A stretch of DNA of 64,000 nt from Limnohabitans planktonicus II-D5 (GTDB lineage Bacteria; Pseudomonadota; Gammaproteobacteria; Burkholderiales; Burkholderiaceae_C): NCBI RefSeq assembly GCF_001270065.2, contig NZ_LFYT02000022.1, positions 1-64,000 of the forward strand, in the 5' to 3' direction. Position 1 is the first letter of the stretch; every line of letters starts with the position of its first letter. Shown here piece by piece: positions 1 through 8,423 of this stretch. The translations under genes and the position numbers were made by a program. The notes under the pieces are model-generated. The model made no database searches and had not been told where the DNA came from. It saw nothing but the letters and a program-made list of their open reading frames with translations.

Positions 1-837
1 ACTTTGCCCAGCGAGCTGCGCACGCTGGTTTGGCAGCATCAACGCGTTGCCTACACCGCCTTGATGGATTGCGCCTGGCAGACGTTACGCGTCTTCAGTG
101 CCAACCACAAACAGTTGCAAGGCACGCCCGGGGCCATGGCCGTACTGCATACCCATTCGCGGCAGTTGGAGTTTCATCCACACGTTCATGTGCTCATGCC
201 TGCGGCGGCGCTGGATGCCAACAAAGGCTTGTGGCGCAGCATGCGCCGCAGCAATAAGGGCGGCGACTACTTGTTCAGCCACAAAGCATTGGCCAAAGTC
301 TTTCGCGCCAAGTTCTTGGCCGCCCTGCGTGAACAAGGTCTGACGCCGCCGGCGAACTTGCCGCAAGTGTGGGTGGTTGATTGCAAGCGTGTGGGCAGTG
401 GTCACAAGGCCATCATCTACTTGGGCCGCTATCTGTACCGGGGCGTCATTCAGGAGAAGGACATCTTGCGCTGCGACGGCAACAACGTCACCTACCGTTG
501 GCGCGACAGCAAAACCAAACGCTTGACCACGCGCACCGTGAGTGGCGCGCAGTTTCTGCGCCTGGTGATGCAGCATGTGCTACCCAAGGGCTTTCGAAGG
601 GCGCGCAACTATGGTTTCTTGCATCCGAACAGCAAAAGGCTGATCACCTTGTTGAAGTTGCTGGTGTTCAAGCGCCCAAGTGGCACCGCAACCCCATCAA
701 CGACATCTCAGACCACTCCTCGTGCGCAATGGAAGTGCGCGTGCTGCGCCGGTGCCATGAGGGTGCTACGCCGCCGAATCTTGCCATCGACCAATGCGCC
801 GCCACCGCAACACAGTCAGGCCACCACGAACCAGTAA
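1..837 (+). CDS. IS91-family transposase, 5' end outside the window
   Basis: Rolling-circle (HUH/Y2) transposase. The reading frame is open from the first base, so the N-terminus, including the usual N-terminal zinc finger, lies outside. Visible are the HUH metal site HPHVHV near residues 58-63 of the visible part, the paired tyrosines in YLGRY (about 139-143) that nick and join DNA, and a basic CACC zinc-ribbon-like tail near residue 244. The stop is TAA at 835-837. It lies next to an integron cassette array, a common setting for IS91/ISCR elements. I cannot place its terminal sequences, so whether the element is intact is unknown. Family assignment is firm. Confidence 0.9.
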   Translation, partial: TLPSELRTLVWQHQRVAYTALMDCAWQTLRVFSANHKQLQGTPGAMAVLHTHSRQLEFHPHVHVLMPAAALDANKGLWRSMRRSNKGGDYLFSHKALAKVFRAKFLAALREQGLTPPANLPQVWVVDCKRVGSGHKAIIYLGRYLYRGVIQEKDILRCDGNNVTYRWRDSKTKRLTTRTVSGAQFLRLVMQHVLPKGFRRARNYGFLHPNSKRLITLLKLLVFKRPSGTATPSTTSQTTPRAQWKCACCAGAMRVLRRRILPSTNAPPPQHSQATTNQ

Positions 838-1051
838 CACGCCCGATCTCAACTTGAGGATCGCGCAACAGTGCCCCAAAAGCACTGTGCATGTGCTCGA
901 CCAAAAACAGCCTCACATTGCCCAAAAAGTGCCGCAATGGCACAAGGCGCACCGCCTTTGTATCACGTGAGCCAAGTGAATGCTCAATCGCACAGGCAGG
1001 ACAAAAAAGATATTTTCTGTAGGGCAAAAACCAGCGCCTAGAACCGGGCTC
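838..1051. other. IS91 3' flank up to the first attC site
   Basis: No convincing gene is seen here. A minus-strand reading frame (668-1060, TTG start inside the attC core) runs through this stretch and then antisense into the transposase gene. Its part before the transposase contains CPAC, so it could be a cassette gene cut by the IS, but nothing recognisable supports that. The IS91 end must lie somewhere in this stretch; its exact position is not evident. Confidence 0.4.
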
Positions 1052-1106
1052 GTCCAACAAACGGATCAGGTCGCGGCTTCGCGCGACCTATCCTTACTCG
1101 TTAGGC
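1052..1106 (-). other. attC recombination site 1 (55 bp), downstream of the LysE cassette
   Basis: Read on the minus strand the site starts with GCCTAAC (fits RYYYAAC) and ends with GTTGGAC (fits GTTRRRY). Between them lies an imperfect palindrome whose core is AGGTCGCG/CGCGACCT around a CGAAGC turn, the size and shape of a short classical attC. The TAA stop of the LysE gene lies inside GCCTAAC, as is usual for cassettes. Gene direction sets the orientation, because both ends fit the consensus either way round. Confidence 0.8.
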
Positions 1107-1739
1107 CGCACCGCCACGAGCTCGGGCCTCTTGTAGCGCCGAGTACAACAGCCGGATTCCGAACACACCGACCAGGGCTCCTGCCACGCGAGCCACGAGC
1201 GCATGAGACCGCGCGTATGCGGTTTGGATTCGGCTGTGAGAGAAGGCAACGGCGAGCAAGGTGTGCCATGCGAACGCGTTTGCCAGTACGACCACGACCG
1301 CGAGCGAGAGGAGCAATGGCGATGGTTGCTCCGGCATCGATGTAGCGAACACACTGGCGAAGAACAGCGCGGACTTGGGATTCATGATGTTGGTAAGGAA
1401 GCCAACTCGGAATGCAGCCAGCGCCGAAAGTTCGGCGGCCTCGTGTGCCGCGCTCGAAGTGCTCGACCTCCACAGTCGCAGTGCGACGTAAATGAGATAG
1501 AGGCCGCCAGCAACTTGGATGCTCAAGCGAAGCGCTGGATGTGCGGCGAAGACTGCGCCCACGCCCAAGACGGCCAAGGCGGACCAGACACCGGCAACTG
1601 CAGTCACGCCAAGGCCTGCGAAGAAAGCCACACGACGAGACTGACTGGCGGCGAGGCTCGTCACGACAAGGACGTTGGCTCCTGGTGTCACCAGGATGAC
1701 CCAGTGCAGCAGGGCAATGGAGATGAGGACGGGAAGCAT
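1101..1739 (-). CDS. LysE-family amino-acid/metabolite exporter (integron cassette gene)
   Basis: A 212-residue integral membrane protein with about six hydrophobic segments. It carries the family's N-terminal pattern HWVILVTPGANVLVV and the conserved GFLTNIMNPKSALFF near the middle. LysE/RhtB proteins export amino acids such as lysine, threonine or homoserine; the substrate cannot be read from sequence. The ATG lies 11 bases after the GTTAGGC core of attC2 on the minus strand and the stop falls inside attC1, so the gene fills one cassette exactly. It has no promoter of its own that I can see. Confidence 0.88.
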   Translation of the reverse strand: MLPVLISIALLHWVILVTPGANVLVVTSLAASQSRRVAFFAGLGVTAVAGVWSALAVLGVGAVFAAHPALRLSIQVAGGLYLIYVALRLWRSSTSSAAHEAAELSALAAFRVGFLTNIMNPKSALFFASVFATSMPEQPSPLLLSLAVVVVLANAFAWHTLLAVAFSHSRIQTAYARSHALVARVAGALVGVFGIRLLYSALQEARARGGAA

Positions 1740-1749
1740 GTTCTGTGCG

Positions 1750-1860
1750 GCCTAACGCTGAAGTTGAACGGCGGCTTGCATGAGCCAGCGCGGAGCGGAC
1801 CATTCACGGGCTGCGGTTCGTCGGCCCATGCAAGCCTTCCGCTCCAACTTTGAATTGGGC
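1750..1860 (-). other. attC recombination site 2 (111 bp)
   Basis: On the minus strand the site ends with a consensus GTTAGGC core (1750-1756 read in reverse) and begins with GCCCAAT, one base off RYYYAAC. The inner arms GGCTTGCAT/ATGCAAGCC and the outer AAGTTG/CAACTT pair with small bulges, the expected L and R box arrangement. It separates the LysE and cupin cassettes. The length is at the long end for attC, as in chromosomal integrons. Confidence 0.85.
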
Positions 1861-1872
1861 ACTGTTTCTTTC

Positions 1873-2394
1873 CTAATCATGCTTTGCAAAGACCCGTGAG
1901 GCGAAACCATCCAATTCGCCTAACGGCCTGCCGTAGAGGTGAAGATGAAACGTCGGTCCATCTCCGACAACCTCTGTTGAATGAATGGCGTCTGCCGCAA
2001 GAACCATTGACTCACCGGGGCCGACGACTACGCGGTTGATCGGCGCGACACGTCTGCCCGGAACCCTCCGATACAGATCATTGGCCTCATTCCCGCAGAC
2101 CCCGGCGATAACCGTCCATGTTCCGTGTTCGTGGGGCGGACTTGTGACGCCCTGTCCATCCGACACCAGATACAGCGACGGGGCGCCTGCGAGAACGGCC
2201 AACTCGTAGAGAAGTTCCTCGCTCGGCGCCGCCGCGCGCCAAGATGTCGCCCTCCAGTACGGCGATCGCGCAAGGCGCTGAAGCACAGCGGCGACCTCCT
2301 CCAGCGCGCTTTCACCGCTTCTCGGCGTTAACGCGCGGATCGTAGACATCGCCGCGATTGAATCGCGCAGCGCTTCGGAAGAAGAAGTCGTCAT
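1873..2394 (-). CDS. Cupin / cysteine-dioxygenase-like metalloprotein (integron cassette gene)
   Basis: A 173-residue protein of the double-stranded beta-helix type related to predicted cysteine dioxygenase-like enzymes. Candidate metal ligands are His88 and His90 in PPHEHGTW, followed by the glycine-rich cupin turn, with later histidines at about 138, 150 and 152 (TFHLHLYG). Substrate is unknown; thiol dioxygenation is a family guess only. The ATG sits six bases after the GTTAGGT core of attC3, the usual tight start of a cassette gene, and the stop lies just before attC2. Confidence 0.7.
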   Translation of the reverse strand: MTTSSSEALRDSIAAMSTIRALTPRSGESALEEVAAVLQRLARSPYWRATSWRAAAPSEELLYELAVLAGAPSLYLVSDGQGVTSPPHEHGTWTVIAGVCGNEANDLYRRVPGRRVAPINRVVVGPGESMVLAADAIHSTEVVGDGPTFHLHLYGRPLGELDGFASRVFAKHD

Positions 2395-2398
2395 GTCT

Positions 2399-2464
2399 AC
2401 CTAACGTTGGAGGTAATTGGGCCGTTGCGGTATGTGGCTAAAGGCCCAGAATGAAATAGCGAGG
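2399..2464 (-). other. attC recombination site 3, degenerate left end
   Basis: The minus-strand right core GTTAGGT fits GTTRRRY and stands six bases before the start of the cupin gene. An inner pair TGGGCC/GGCCCA gives a short stem. At the other end, near the stop of the acetyltransferase gene, I find no clean RYYYAAC box, so the exact left limit is uncertain and the site may be decayed. Confidence 0.55.
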
Positions 2465-2878
2465 TCATGCCGCATTGCGCATTGATACCACTGACATCAG
2501 ACGTTTTGGCATACGGAAACCTCTTTCGAGAAAGAACGCCTCGGTCTCCTGAAATGGTGTGGCGTAAATGGGAACACCACGGCACTTCTCGACCACATGC
2601 GCCAGTAATGATGAACCAATGCCCCGATGTTGATGACTCGGACGAACGACAAGCTCACCGACAAAGGTTGAGAATGCGCCATCCGTGAAGGCACTGATGT
2701 AACCAACGAGTACGCCATCAGAGTCTCGGCAATAGGCAATGATCGGATAGGCCGACAATGATCTTTCGATCTCTGCTGCGTTGTAATTCGTCTCTTTGCC
2801 CCATCCCACAGAGGCCATCAAATTGGCAACCTCTGTTGGGGCGACGTTCTTGTCTGAAATTACCTTGAAACTAGACAT
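2465..2878 (-). CDS. GNAT-family N-acetyltransferase (first cassette gene)
   Basis: A 137-residue single-domain acetyltransferase. The acetyl-CoA motif is VVRPSHQHRGIGSSLL (about residues 77-92), with a GFRMP-type C-terminal strand after it. The acyl acceptor is unknown; it does not look like a recognised antibiotic acetyltransferase. AGGAG lies eight bases before the ATG. It is the gene nearest the relic integrase and so occupies the first cassette position, where expression from the integron promoter would be strongest. Confidence 0.85.
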   Translation of the reverse strand: MSSFKVISDKNVAPTEVANLMASVGWGKETNYNAAEIERSLSAYPIIAYCRDSDGVLVGYISAFTDGAFSTFVGELVVRPSHQHRGIGSSLLAHVVEKCRGVPIYATPFQETEAFFLERGFRMPKRLMSVVSMRNAA

Positions 2879-2933
2879 TGCAATCTCCTACGAAAGTGGA
2901 TGCGGCATATGTCATGTAAACCGCAAAACCTGG

Positions 2934-2962
2934 TTGACACATCCGGGCCGTGTCGATACATC
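2934..2962 (+). promoter_or_regulatory. Candidate integrase promoter
   Basis: A perfect -35 box TTGACA (2934-2939) is followed after 17 bases by TACATC (2957-2962), a weak -10. It points toward the relic integrase, whose ATG is 82 bases further on, as expected for an integrase promoter lying in attI. Confidence 0.4.
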
Positions 2963-3015
2963 TTTCAGATAAATTGGCTGCAAGCCGCTTGCGCCTAGGC
3001 TTACAGATTCACAGA

Positions 3016-3031
3016 CTGTCTTTTGATGCAG
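3016..3031. promoter_or_regulatory. LexA-box-like sequence before intI
   Basis: CTGT-N8-GCAG differs by one base from the LexA consensus CTGT-N8-ACAG and lies 13 bases before the integrase start. SOS control of integrases is established for several integrons. With one mismatch in a short motif, chance is a real alternative. Confidence 0.3.
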
Positions 3032-3044
3032 GTACAAAATTGCC

Positions 3045-3137
3045 ATGAAACCCTGCGCCCCTTCCTTGCAGTCCAACCGCTTGCTCGATCAGGTGCGCGA
3101 GCGGCTTCCAAGTCCAAACTATAGCCTCAAAATATAG
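3045..3137 (+). pseudogene. intI: Integron integrase, N-terminal remnant (30 residues)
   Basis: The ATG-initiated frame reads MKPCAPSLQSN and then RLLDQVRERL, followed by NYSLKI and a TAG. This matches the start of IntI proteins, where a LLDQ-R-R segment is followed by HYS-(L/I)-RTEQAY. Homology stops at the TAG, so only the first alpha-helical stretch of the DNA-binding domain survives. It is divergent from the cassettes, the standard integron layout. Recognition is by eye from family knowledge. Confidence 0.6.
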
Positions 3138-3197
3138 ATAAATTAATTCTATTGATTTCGTTTTTTAATCAAAAGGAGAGCTATTTAGGATGGTGGC

Positions 3198-3356
3198 ATG
3201 CAACACCCTCGCGAGAAGTGTGTGGCCGTATTGGAAGCGTTTTTGGCCATGCTAACCAAGGACGAGGTGGCTGGCCTATTGGCGCAAATGGAGGTGGCGA
3301 CCGCACTGCTGGCGGGTGGCACCACCCGCCCTTTGGATTTATGGTTTCAAGTCTGA
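3198..3356 (+). pseudogene. intI: Probable second integrase fragment (52 codons)
   Basis: This short frame contains LTKDEVAGLLAQMEVATALL, which resembles the IntI segment just before the first catalytic arginine (a VLT-DEV-LL-M pattern followed by LLYGTG-R). The following GTTRPLDLW could be a decayed version of the GTG-R box. If so, about 100 codons were lost between this and the first fragment, and the protein ends before the remaining catalytic residues. A GC-rich inverted repeat (3311-3319 with 3322-3330) lies inside it and might also end hisF transcription. The alternative is an unrelated small ORF. Confidence 0.45.
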
Positions 3357-3363
3357 ACAGACC

Positions 3364-4164
<801 letters not shown>

Positions 4165-4167
4165 GTT

Positions 4168-4389
4168 TCAGTGACCCTCTTGCGATTCGATGGAGACGGT
4201 AATGGGCTTGATGTCGGTTTGTGTGGCCGAGATGTACAGATGCTCCAGAACGCCATTGCGCTCGACGACCACAGCGGTTTGGGTTTGCGCAGCCGTTCGC
4301 CGGGCTTGATTGGCCGCCCTGGCCATGGCAGCCACCGATCCTCTCAGGCTGCTGCTGCGTGCTTGTTCAATTGACATCATCTGACTCAT
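4168..4389 (-). CDS. Small hypothetical protein in the his operon
   Basis: A 73-residue frame starting MSQMMSIEQARSSSLR and ending TVSIESQEGH, three bases before the hisF start. The start at 4389 is preferred over an upstream start at 4461, which would overlap the mutarotase gene. It has an Arg/Ala/Gln-rich first half that could form a helix and a beta-like second half. I recognise no family. Its tight fit between mutarotase and hisF suggests translation with the operon. Confidence 0.55.
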   Translation of the reverse strand: MSQMMSIEQARSSSLRGSVAAMARAANQARRTAAQTQTAVVVERNGVLEHLYISATQTDIKPITVSIESQEGH

Positions 4390-4417
4390 TTTTTTGCCCA
4401 ATCCAAAGTTGCTTGCA

Positions 4418-5278
4418 TCATGCACACAAAGCCAAGCGTTGCCAGCCAGCCCAGCGCCCACCCGCAGGCAAGGTGATGGGCTCGTAGACCTGCGCGGCTT
4501 CGACGCACAGCATGTGCCGCCAGCCGTCTTCGGGCATGTCGGCCAGGCGCTTGCACAGGTCTTGCGCGGGGTTCCAGACCACGGTGTTGGCCCAGCTGGG
4601 GCTTTGGCTGATGTGCAATGTATCGTTCAGCGTCATGGGCTGTGGCCCAGCTTCGTACACGCGGTCAAATTCGGCGGCAAAACAGATCGTGTCGGGAGCG
4701 GGCGCATGGGTGTCGGTGAGTGAATCCCACTCGGGCTGACCGCCCAGGCCCTGCAGCGTGGCCTGCGTCACGTCGGGCACGGCCAAATAGGTGTGCAGTG
4801 CACCAGAGAACGCCAGCGCTTGGGTGTCTGTGTTGTGCACGTCCAGCGTCAGTTGCAAGGCACCCGGGCTCAGGTCGATGTGCAGCGCCAAGGCAAAGGC
4901 TTGGGGCCAGCAGGCGCGGGTCTGGATGTTGTCATTCAGGCGCAGCGTGAGGCGGGCATGCTCGGCACCTAGTTCGGGGGCATCAGCCTGCCAGGCCACG
5001 TTGCGGGCAAAGCCGTGTTTGGGCAAACGGTCGGCCATGGGGCCGCGTTGGTTGAACTGCGGAAAGCACACAGGCACACCGCCGCGAATGGCGGCTTGGC
5101 CGTCCAACATGCTTTGGGGGCTGAGGTACAAGCGCTCTTGCCCGCCCGACACCCAAGACAGCACATGCGCGCCGTGCAGCGCCACCAGCAGGCGGTCGCC
5201 TTGCGGCAGCGTCAATTCGCAAGCGGGCATGCCCGCGAACGCGGTGTCGCGACAAGTGGCCTGAGCGCTCATGTGCAA
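4418..5278 (-). CDS. D-hexose-6-phosphate mutarotase (aldose 1-epimerase family)
   Basis: A 286-residue YeaD-type enzyme expected to interconvert alpha and beta glucose-6-phosphate. Family marks are RGGVPVCFPQFNQRGPM, KHGFARN with the catalytic histidine region, the middle HTYL segment, and VVWNPAQ with the late glutamate in CVEAAQV. It stands between hisA and the small ORF before hisF, an unexpected place for a sugar-phosphate enzyme. The spacing to hisA is 15 bases, so co-transcription is likely. Confidence 0.88.
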   Translation of the reverse strand: MHMSAQATCRDTAFAGMPACELTLPQGDRLLVALHGAHVLSWVSGGQERLYLSPQSMLDGQAAIRGGVPVCFPQFNQRGPMADRLPKHGFARNVAWQADAPELGAEHARLTLRLNDNIQTRACWPQAFALALHIDLSPGALQLTLDVHNTDTQALAFSGALHTYLAVPDVTQATLQGLGGQPEWDSLTDTHAPAPDTICFAAEFDRVYEAGPQPMTLNDTLHISQSPSWANTVVWNPAQDLCKRLADMPEDGWRHMLCVEAAQVYEPITLPAGGRWAGWQRLALCA

Positions 5279-5293
5279 TCGCGAAGGGATGGA

Positions 5294-6034
5294 TCAGCCG
5301 TTGAGTTCGTCGGCGCGTTGCTGCGCCAGCGCGAAGTCGAGGTCGCCCGAGTACACGGCACGGCCGCAGATCACGCCTTCCACGCCTTCATCTTCGACAG
5401 CGCACAGCTGCTCGATGTCAGCCATGTTGGAAAGGCCGCCCGATGCGATCACGGGAATGGTCAGGGCTTGAGCCAGCTTGACGGTGGCGTCGATGTTGAT
5501 GCCGCTGAGCATGCCGTCACGGCCGATGTCGGTGTAAATGATGGACTCAACGCCCCAGTCTTCGAACTTCTTGGCCAAGTCCACCACTTCGTGGCCGGTG
5601 AGCTTGCTCCAGCCGTCGGTGGCCACTTTGCCGTCTTTGGCGTCCAGGCCCACGATGATGTGGCCGCCAAAGGCGGTGCAGGCGTCTTTCAAGAAGCCGG
5701 GGTTCTTGACGGCGGCGGTGCCGATGATGACGTAGCGCAGGCCGCTGTCGATGTATTTTTCAATGGTGTCCAGATCGCGGATGCCACCACCGAGCTGCAC
5801 CGGGATGTCGTCGCCCACGGCCTTGAGGATGGACTTGATGGCGCTGAAGTTTTGCGGCTTGCCCGCGAACGCGCCGTTCAGATCCACCAGGTGCAGGCGG
5901 CGTGCGCCTTTTTCCAGCCAGGTGCGCGCCATGGCAGCGGGGTCTTCACCGAAGGTCGTGGCTTGGTCCATATCGCCTTGCTTGAGGCGAACGCAGTGGC
6001 CGTCTTTGAGGTCAATGGCGGGGATCAGAATCAT
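5294..6034 (-). CDS. hisA: ProFAR isomerase HisA
   Basis: Histidine biosynthesis step 4: Amadori isomerisation of ProFAR to PRFAR. 246 residues, full length for the TIM-barrel family. The N-terminal [12 protein letters not shown] holds the catalytic aspartate; [10 protein letters not shown] holds the second one, and VIASGGLSN forms a phosphate loop. Start at ATG 6034. It lies between hisH and the mutarotase gene on the same strand with short gaps. Confidence 0.97.
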   Translation of the reverse strand: MILIPAIDLKDGHCVRLKQGDMDQATTFGEDPAAMARTWLEKGARRLHLVDLNGAFAGKPQNFSAIKSILKAVGDDIPVQLGGGIRDLDTIEKYIDSGLRYVIIGTAAVKNPGFLKDACTAFGGHIIVGLDAKDGKVATDGWSKLTGHEVVDLAKKFEDWGVESIIYTDIGRDGMLSGINIDATVKLAQALTIPVIASGGLSNMADIEQLCAVEDEGVEGVICGRAVYSGDLDFALAQQRADELNG

Positions 6035-6083
6035 GGCGAATTAAAAAAAGACTGAGGGGCTGAAAAACGGCAGTGAAAACTTC

Positions 6084-6740
6084 TCAAGGCTGCCAGTGGA
6101 GGAAATTGCGGAACAAGGCCAAACCTTGGGCCGCGCTTTTTTCGGGGTGAAACTGGGTGGCAAATATGTTGTCACGGGCAATGGCGCAAGCAAAGCGGCC
6201 GCCGTAATCGGTCTGGGCCGCGCTGTGCGCCGGGTTGGCCACCTGGGCATAGAAGCTGTGCACAAAATAATACCAGCTGCCGTCCTCGACGCCTTGCCAC
6301 AGGGCATGCGCTGGTTGGTCTTGCCAAACTTGGTTCCAGCCCATTTGCGGCACTTTGTAGCGGGTGCCATCGGGCTGGATGCGTCCGGCCAAATCAAACT
6401 TGACCACGCATCCGGGGATCAGGCCCAAGCCAGGTGTGTCGCCCTCTTCGCTGTGGTCCAGCAGCATTTGCATGCCCACACACACGCCAAACAGGGGTTT
6501 GCTGGCTGCGGCTTCGAGCACGGCGTCCATCAATCCCGAATCGCGCAGCTCGCGCATGCAGTCGGGCATGGCGCCCTGCCCCGGCAAAACCACACGGTGC
6601 GCGTTGCGCACGACTTGCGGGTCGGATGTGACGGTGACTTCGGCATGGTCCACGCTGGAGGCGGCATGCATCACCGCCTGCGCCACGCTGCGCAGGTTGC
6701 CCATGCCGTAGTCCACGACGGCGACGCGATTGACGCTCAT
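6084..6740 (-). CDS. hisH: Imidazole glycerol phosphate synthase, glutamine amidotransferase subunit HisH
   Basis: Supplies ammonia from glutamine to HisF. 218 residues, class I amidotransferase fold. The nucleophile elbow [13 protein letters not shown] carries the catalytic cysteine and the C-terminal ATQFHPEKS gives the His-Glu pair. The N-terminal [14 protein letters not shown] is typical of HisH. It ends 49 bases before hisA and starts one base downstream of the hisB stop, so it is in the same operon. Confidence 0.97.
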   Translation of the reverse strand: MSVNRVAVVDYGMGNLRSVAQAVMHAASSVDHAEVTVTSDPQVVRNAHRVVLPGQGAMPDCMRELRDSGLMDAVLEAAASKPLFGVCVGMQMLLDHSEEGDTPGLGLIPGCVVKFDLAGRIQPDGTRYKVPQMGWNQVWQDQPAHALWQGVEDGSWYYFVHSFYAQVANPAHSAAQTDYGGRFACAIARDNIFATQFHPEKSAAQGLALFRNFLHWQP

Positions 6741-6741
6741 G

Positions 6742-7344
6742 TCAGAGGCTGCCTTTGGTCGAGGGGATCACGCCTGCCGAGCGAGGATCGAGTTCGAGTG
6801 CAGCACGCACGGCGCGGGCAAAGGCCTTGAAGATGGTCTCGCACTGGTGGTGTGCGTTCACGCCCTTGAGGTTGTCGATGTGCAAGGTGCACAGGGCGTG
6901 GTTCACAAAGCCCTGAAAAAATTCGTAAATCAACTGGGTGTCGAGCGAGCCCAGCGAGCCGGAGGTGAAGTTCACATCCATGTGCAGGCCGGGGCGACCC
7001 GAAAAATCCACCACCACGCGGCTCAGGGCTTCGTCCAGCGGCACGTAGGCGTGGCCATAGCGGCGGATGCCTTTTTTGTCGCCAATGGCCTGTGCAAAAG
7101 CCTGGCCCAGGGTGATGCCGATGTCTTCCACGGTGTGGTGGCCGTCAATGTGCAAGTCGCCTTCGCACGAGATGTCCAGATCAATCAAACCGTGGCGGGC
7201 GATCTGGTCCAGCATGTGGTCCAGAAAACCGATGCCCGAAGCCAACTTGGCCTGGCCTGTGCCGTCCAGGTTGATGGCGACACGGATGTTCGTCTCGGCG
7301 GTCTTGCGCGTGACATCGGCGATGCGGTCAGCACTGCGGTTCAT
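6742..7344 (-). CDS. hisB: Imidazoleglycerol-phosphate dehydratase HisB
   Basis: Histidine biosynthesis step 6. 200 residues, the monofunctional form without the phosphatase domain of enteric HisB. The manganese-binding motifs are [14 protein letters not shown], then [11 protein letters not shown], with a matching C-terminal set HALCTLHID and NAHHQCE. The start at ATG 7344 overlaps the hisC stop as ATGA, which implies translational coupling; a longer in-frame extension to 7413 lies inside hisC and is rejected. Confidence 0.96.
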   Translation of the reverse strand: MNRSADRIADVTRKTAETNIRVAINLDGTGQAKLASGIGFLDHMLDQIARHGLIDLDISCEGDLHIDGHHTVEDIGITLGQAFAQAIGDKKGIRRYGHAYVPLDEALSRVVVDFSGRPGLHMDVNFTSGSLGSLDTQLIYEFFQGFVNHALCTLHIDNLKGVNAHHQCETIFKAFARAVRAALELDPRSAGVIPSTKGSL

Positions 7345-8423
7345 AAGGAGACTTTCAGAGCGGCAAGGAGTTGGTCGTTTTCTGCAGCGGTGCCCACCGT
7401 CAGGCGCAGGCAATTGGCGAGCAATGGGTGCATTTTAGAAATGTTCTTGATCAGCACACCGTGGGCCTTCAGACCGTCGAAGGTTTTGGCCGCATCGGGC
7501 ACGCGGGCCAGGATCATGTTGGCTTCGCTCGGGAACGGGGTCACACCAGGCAAGGTGGCCAGTTCTTTCAGCAAACGGGTACGCTGCTCGCGCAGGTCTT
7601 TGGCTTGGGCTGCAAACACCTCGGCGTGTTCCAGCGCAAACAAAGCGCATTCGGTGTTGAGCACGCTGATGTTGTAGGGCGGGCGCACTTTGTCGATCTC
7701 GGCCACCAAGGCCTTGGGGCCAATCATGTAGCCCAGGCGCACCCCGGCCAAACCAAACTTGGACAGCGTGCGCATCAAGAGCACATGGGTGTGGCGGGTG
7801 ATGCGGTCTGCGTAGCTGCGGCTGGCAAAGGGCTGGTAAGCCTCGTCCATGACGACCAAGCCGCCTTGTGCACCTTGGGCGAGGACGATCTTTTCGATCG
7901 TGTCGTCGTTCCACAGGTTGCCGGTGGGGTTGTTGGGGTAAGCCAGGTAGACAATGGACGGCTTGTGCTGATCAATCGCGGCCAGCATGGCGGCTTCGTC
8001 GAGTTCAAAGTCGGCGGTGAGCGGCACGCCGTGGAAGGCCAGGCCTTGCAGCTGGGCGCTCATGGCGTACATCACAAAGCCGGGCAAAGGCGAGAGGATG
8101 CTGGCACCGGGAACGTCGCAGGCCATGGCCAGCAAGGAGATCAATTCGTCAGAGCCGTTGCCCAGCATGATGTCGAAGCCTTCGGGCATGCCGGCGTGGT
8201 GGGCCAAAGCATGGCGCAGTTCGTTCACGCGGCCGTCGGGGTAGCGGTTGAGCGCCAGGGCACCCAAGCGCTCGCCCAGCGCTTTTTGCAGCTCAGCCGG
8301 CAGTCTGTGCGGGTTTTCCATCGCGTCGAGCTTGACCATGCCGACCGAGTCCTGGATGGCGTAGGCGTGCATGGACTTCACGTCTTGGCGGATGCGTTGC
8401 GTCAATTGGGGGCTCACGGTCAT
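7341..8423 (-). CDS. hisC: Histidinol-phosphate aminotransferase
   Basis: Converts imidazole acetol phosphate to histidinol phosphate with glutamate, PLP-dependent. 360 residues, fold-type I aminotransferase. YPNNPTGN lies near the middle, the PLP lysine is in [16 protein letters not shown], and the phosphate-site arginine follows. It overlaps hisD upstream and hisB downstream by four bases each, so translation of the three is coupled. Confidence 0.96.
   Translation of the reverse strand: MTVSPQLTQRIRQDVKSMHAYAIQDSVGMVKLDAMENPHRLPAELQKALGERLGALALNRYPDGRVNELRHALAHHAGMPEGFDIMLGNGSDELISLLAMACDVPGASILSPLPGFVMYAMSAQLQGLAFHGVPLTADFELDEAAMLAAIDQHKPSIVYLAYPNNPTGNLWNDDTIEKIVLAQGAQGGLVVMDEAYQPFASRSYADRITRHTHVLLMRTLSKFGLAGVRLGYMIGPKALVAEIDKVRPPYNISVLNTECALFALEHAEVFAAQAKDLREQRTRLLKELATLPGVTPFPSEANMILARVPDAAKTFDGLKAHGVLIKNISKMHPLLANCLRLTVGTAAENDQLLAALKVSL

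Larger units (their letters stand above)
2879..3044. promoter_or_regulatory. Presumed attI / integron promoter region
   Basis: These 166 bases separate the divergent first cassette gene and the relic integrase start. By position this should hold attI, the cassette promoter and the integrase promoter. I could not find a consensus GTTRRRY core on the cassette strand, so attI itself is inferred from layout and not from a visible site. Confidence 0.4.

Noticed and set aside
668..1060. 130-codon minus-strand frame at the IS91 end
   Set aside because: Overlaps the transposase C-terminus antisense and starts at TTG inside the attC core; kept only as a possible cassette remnant, not called as a gene.
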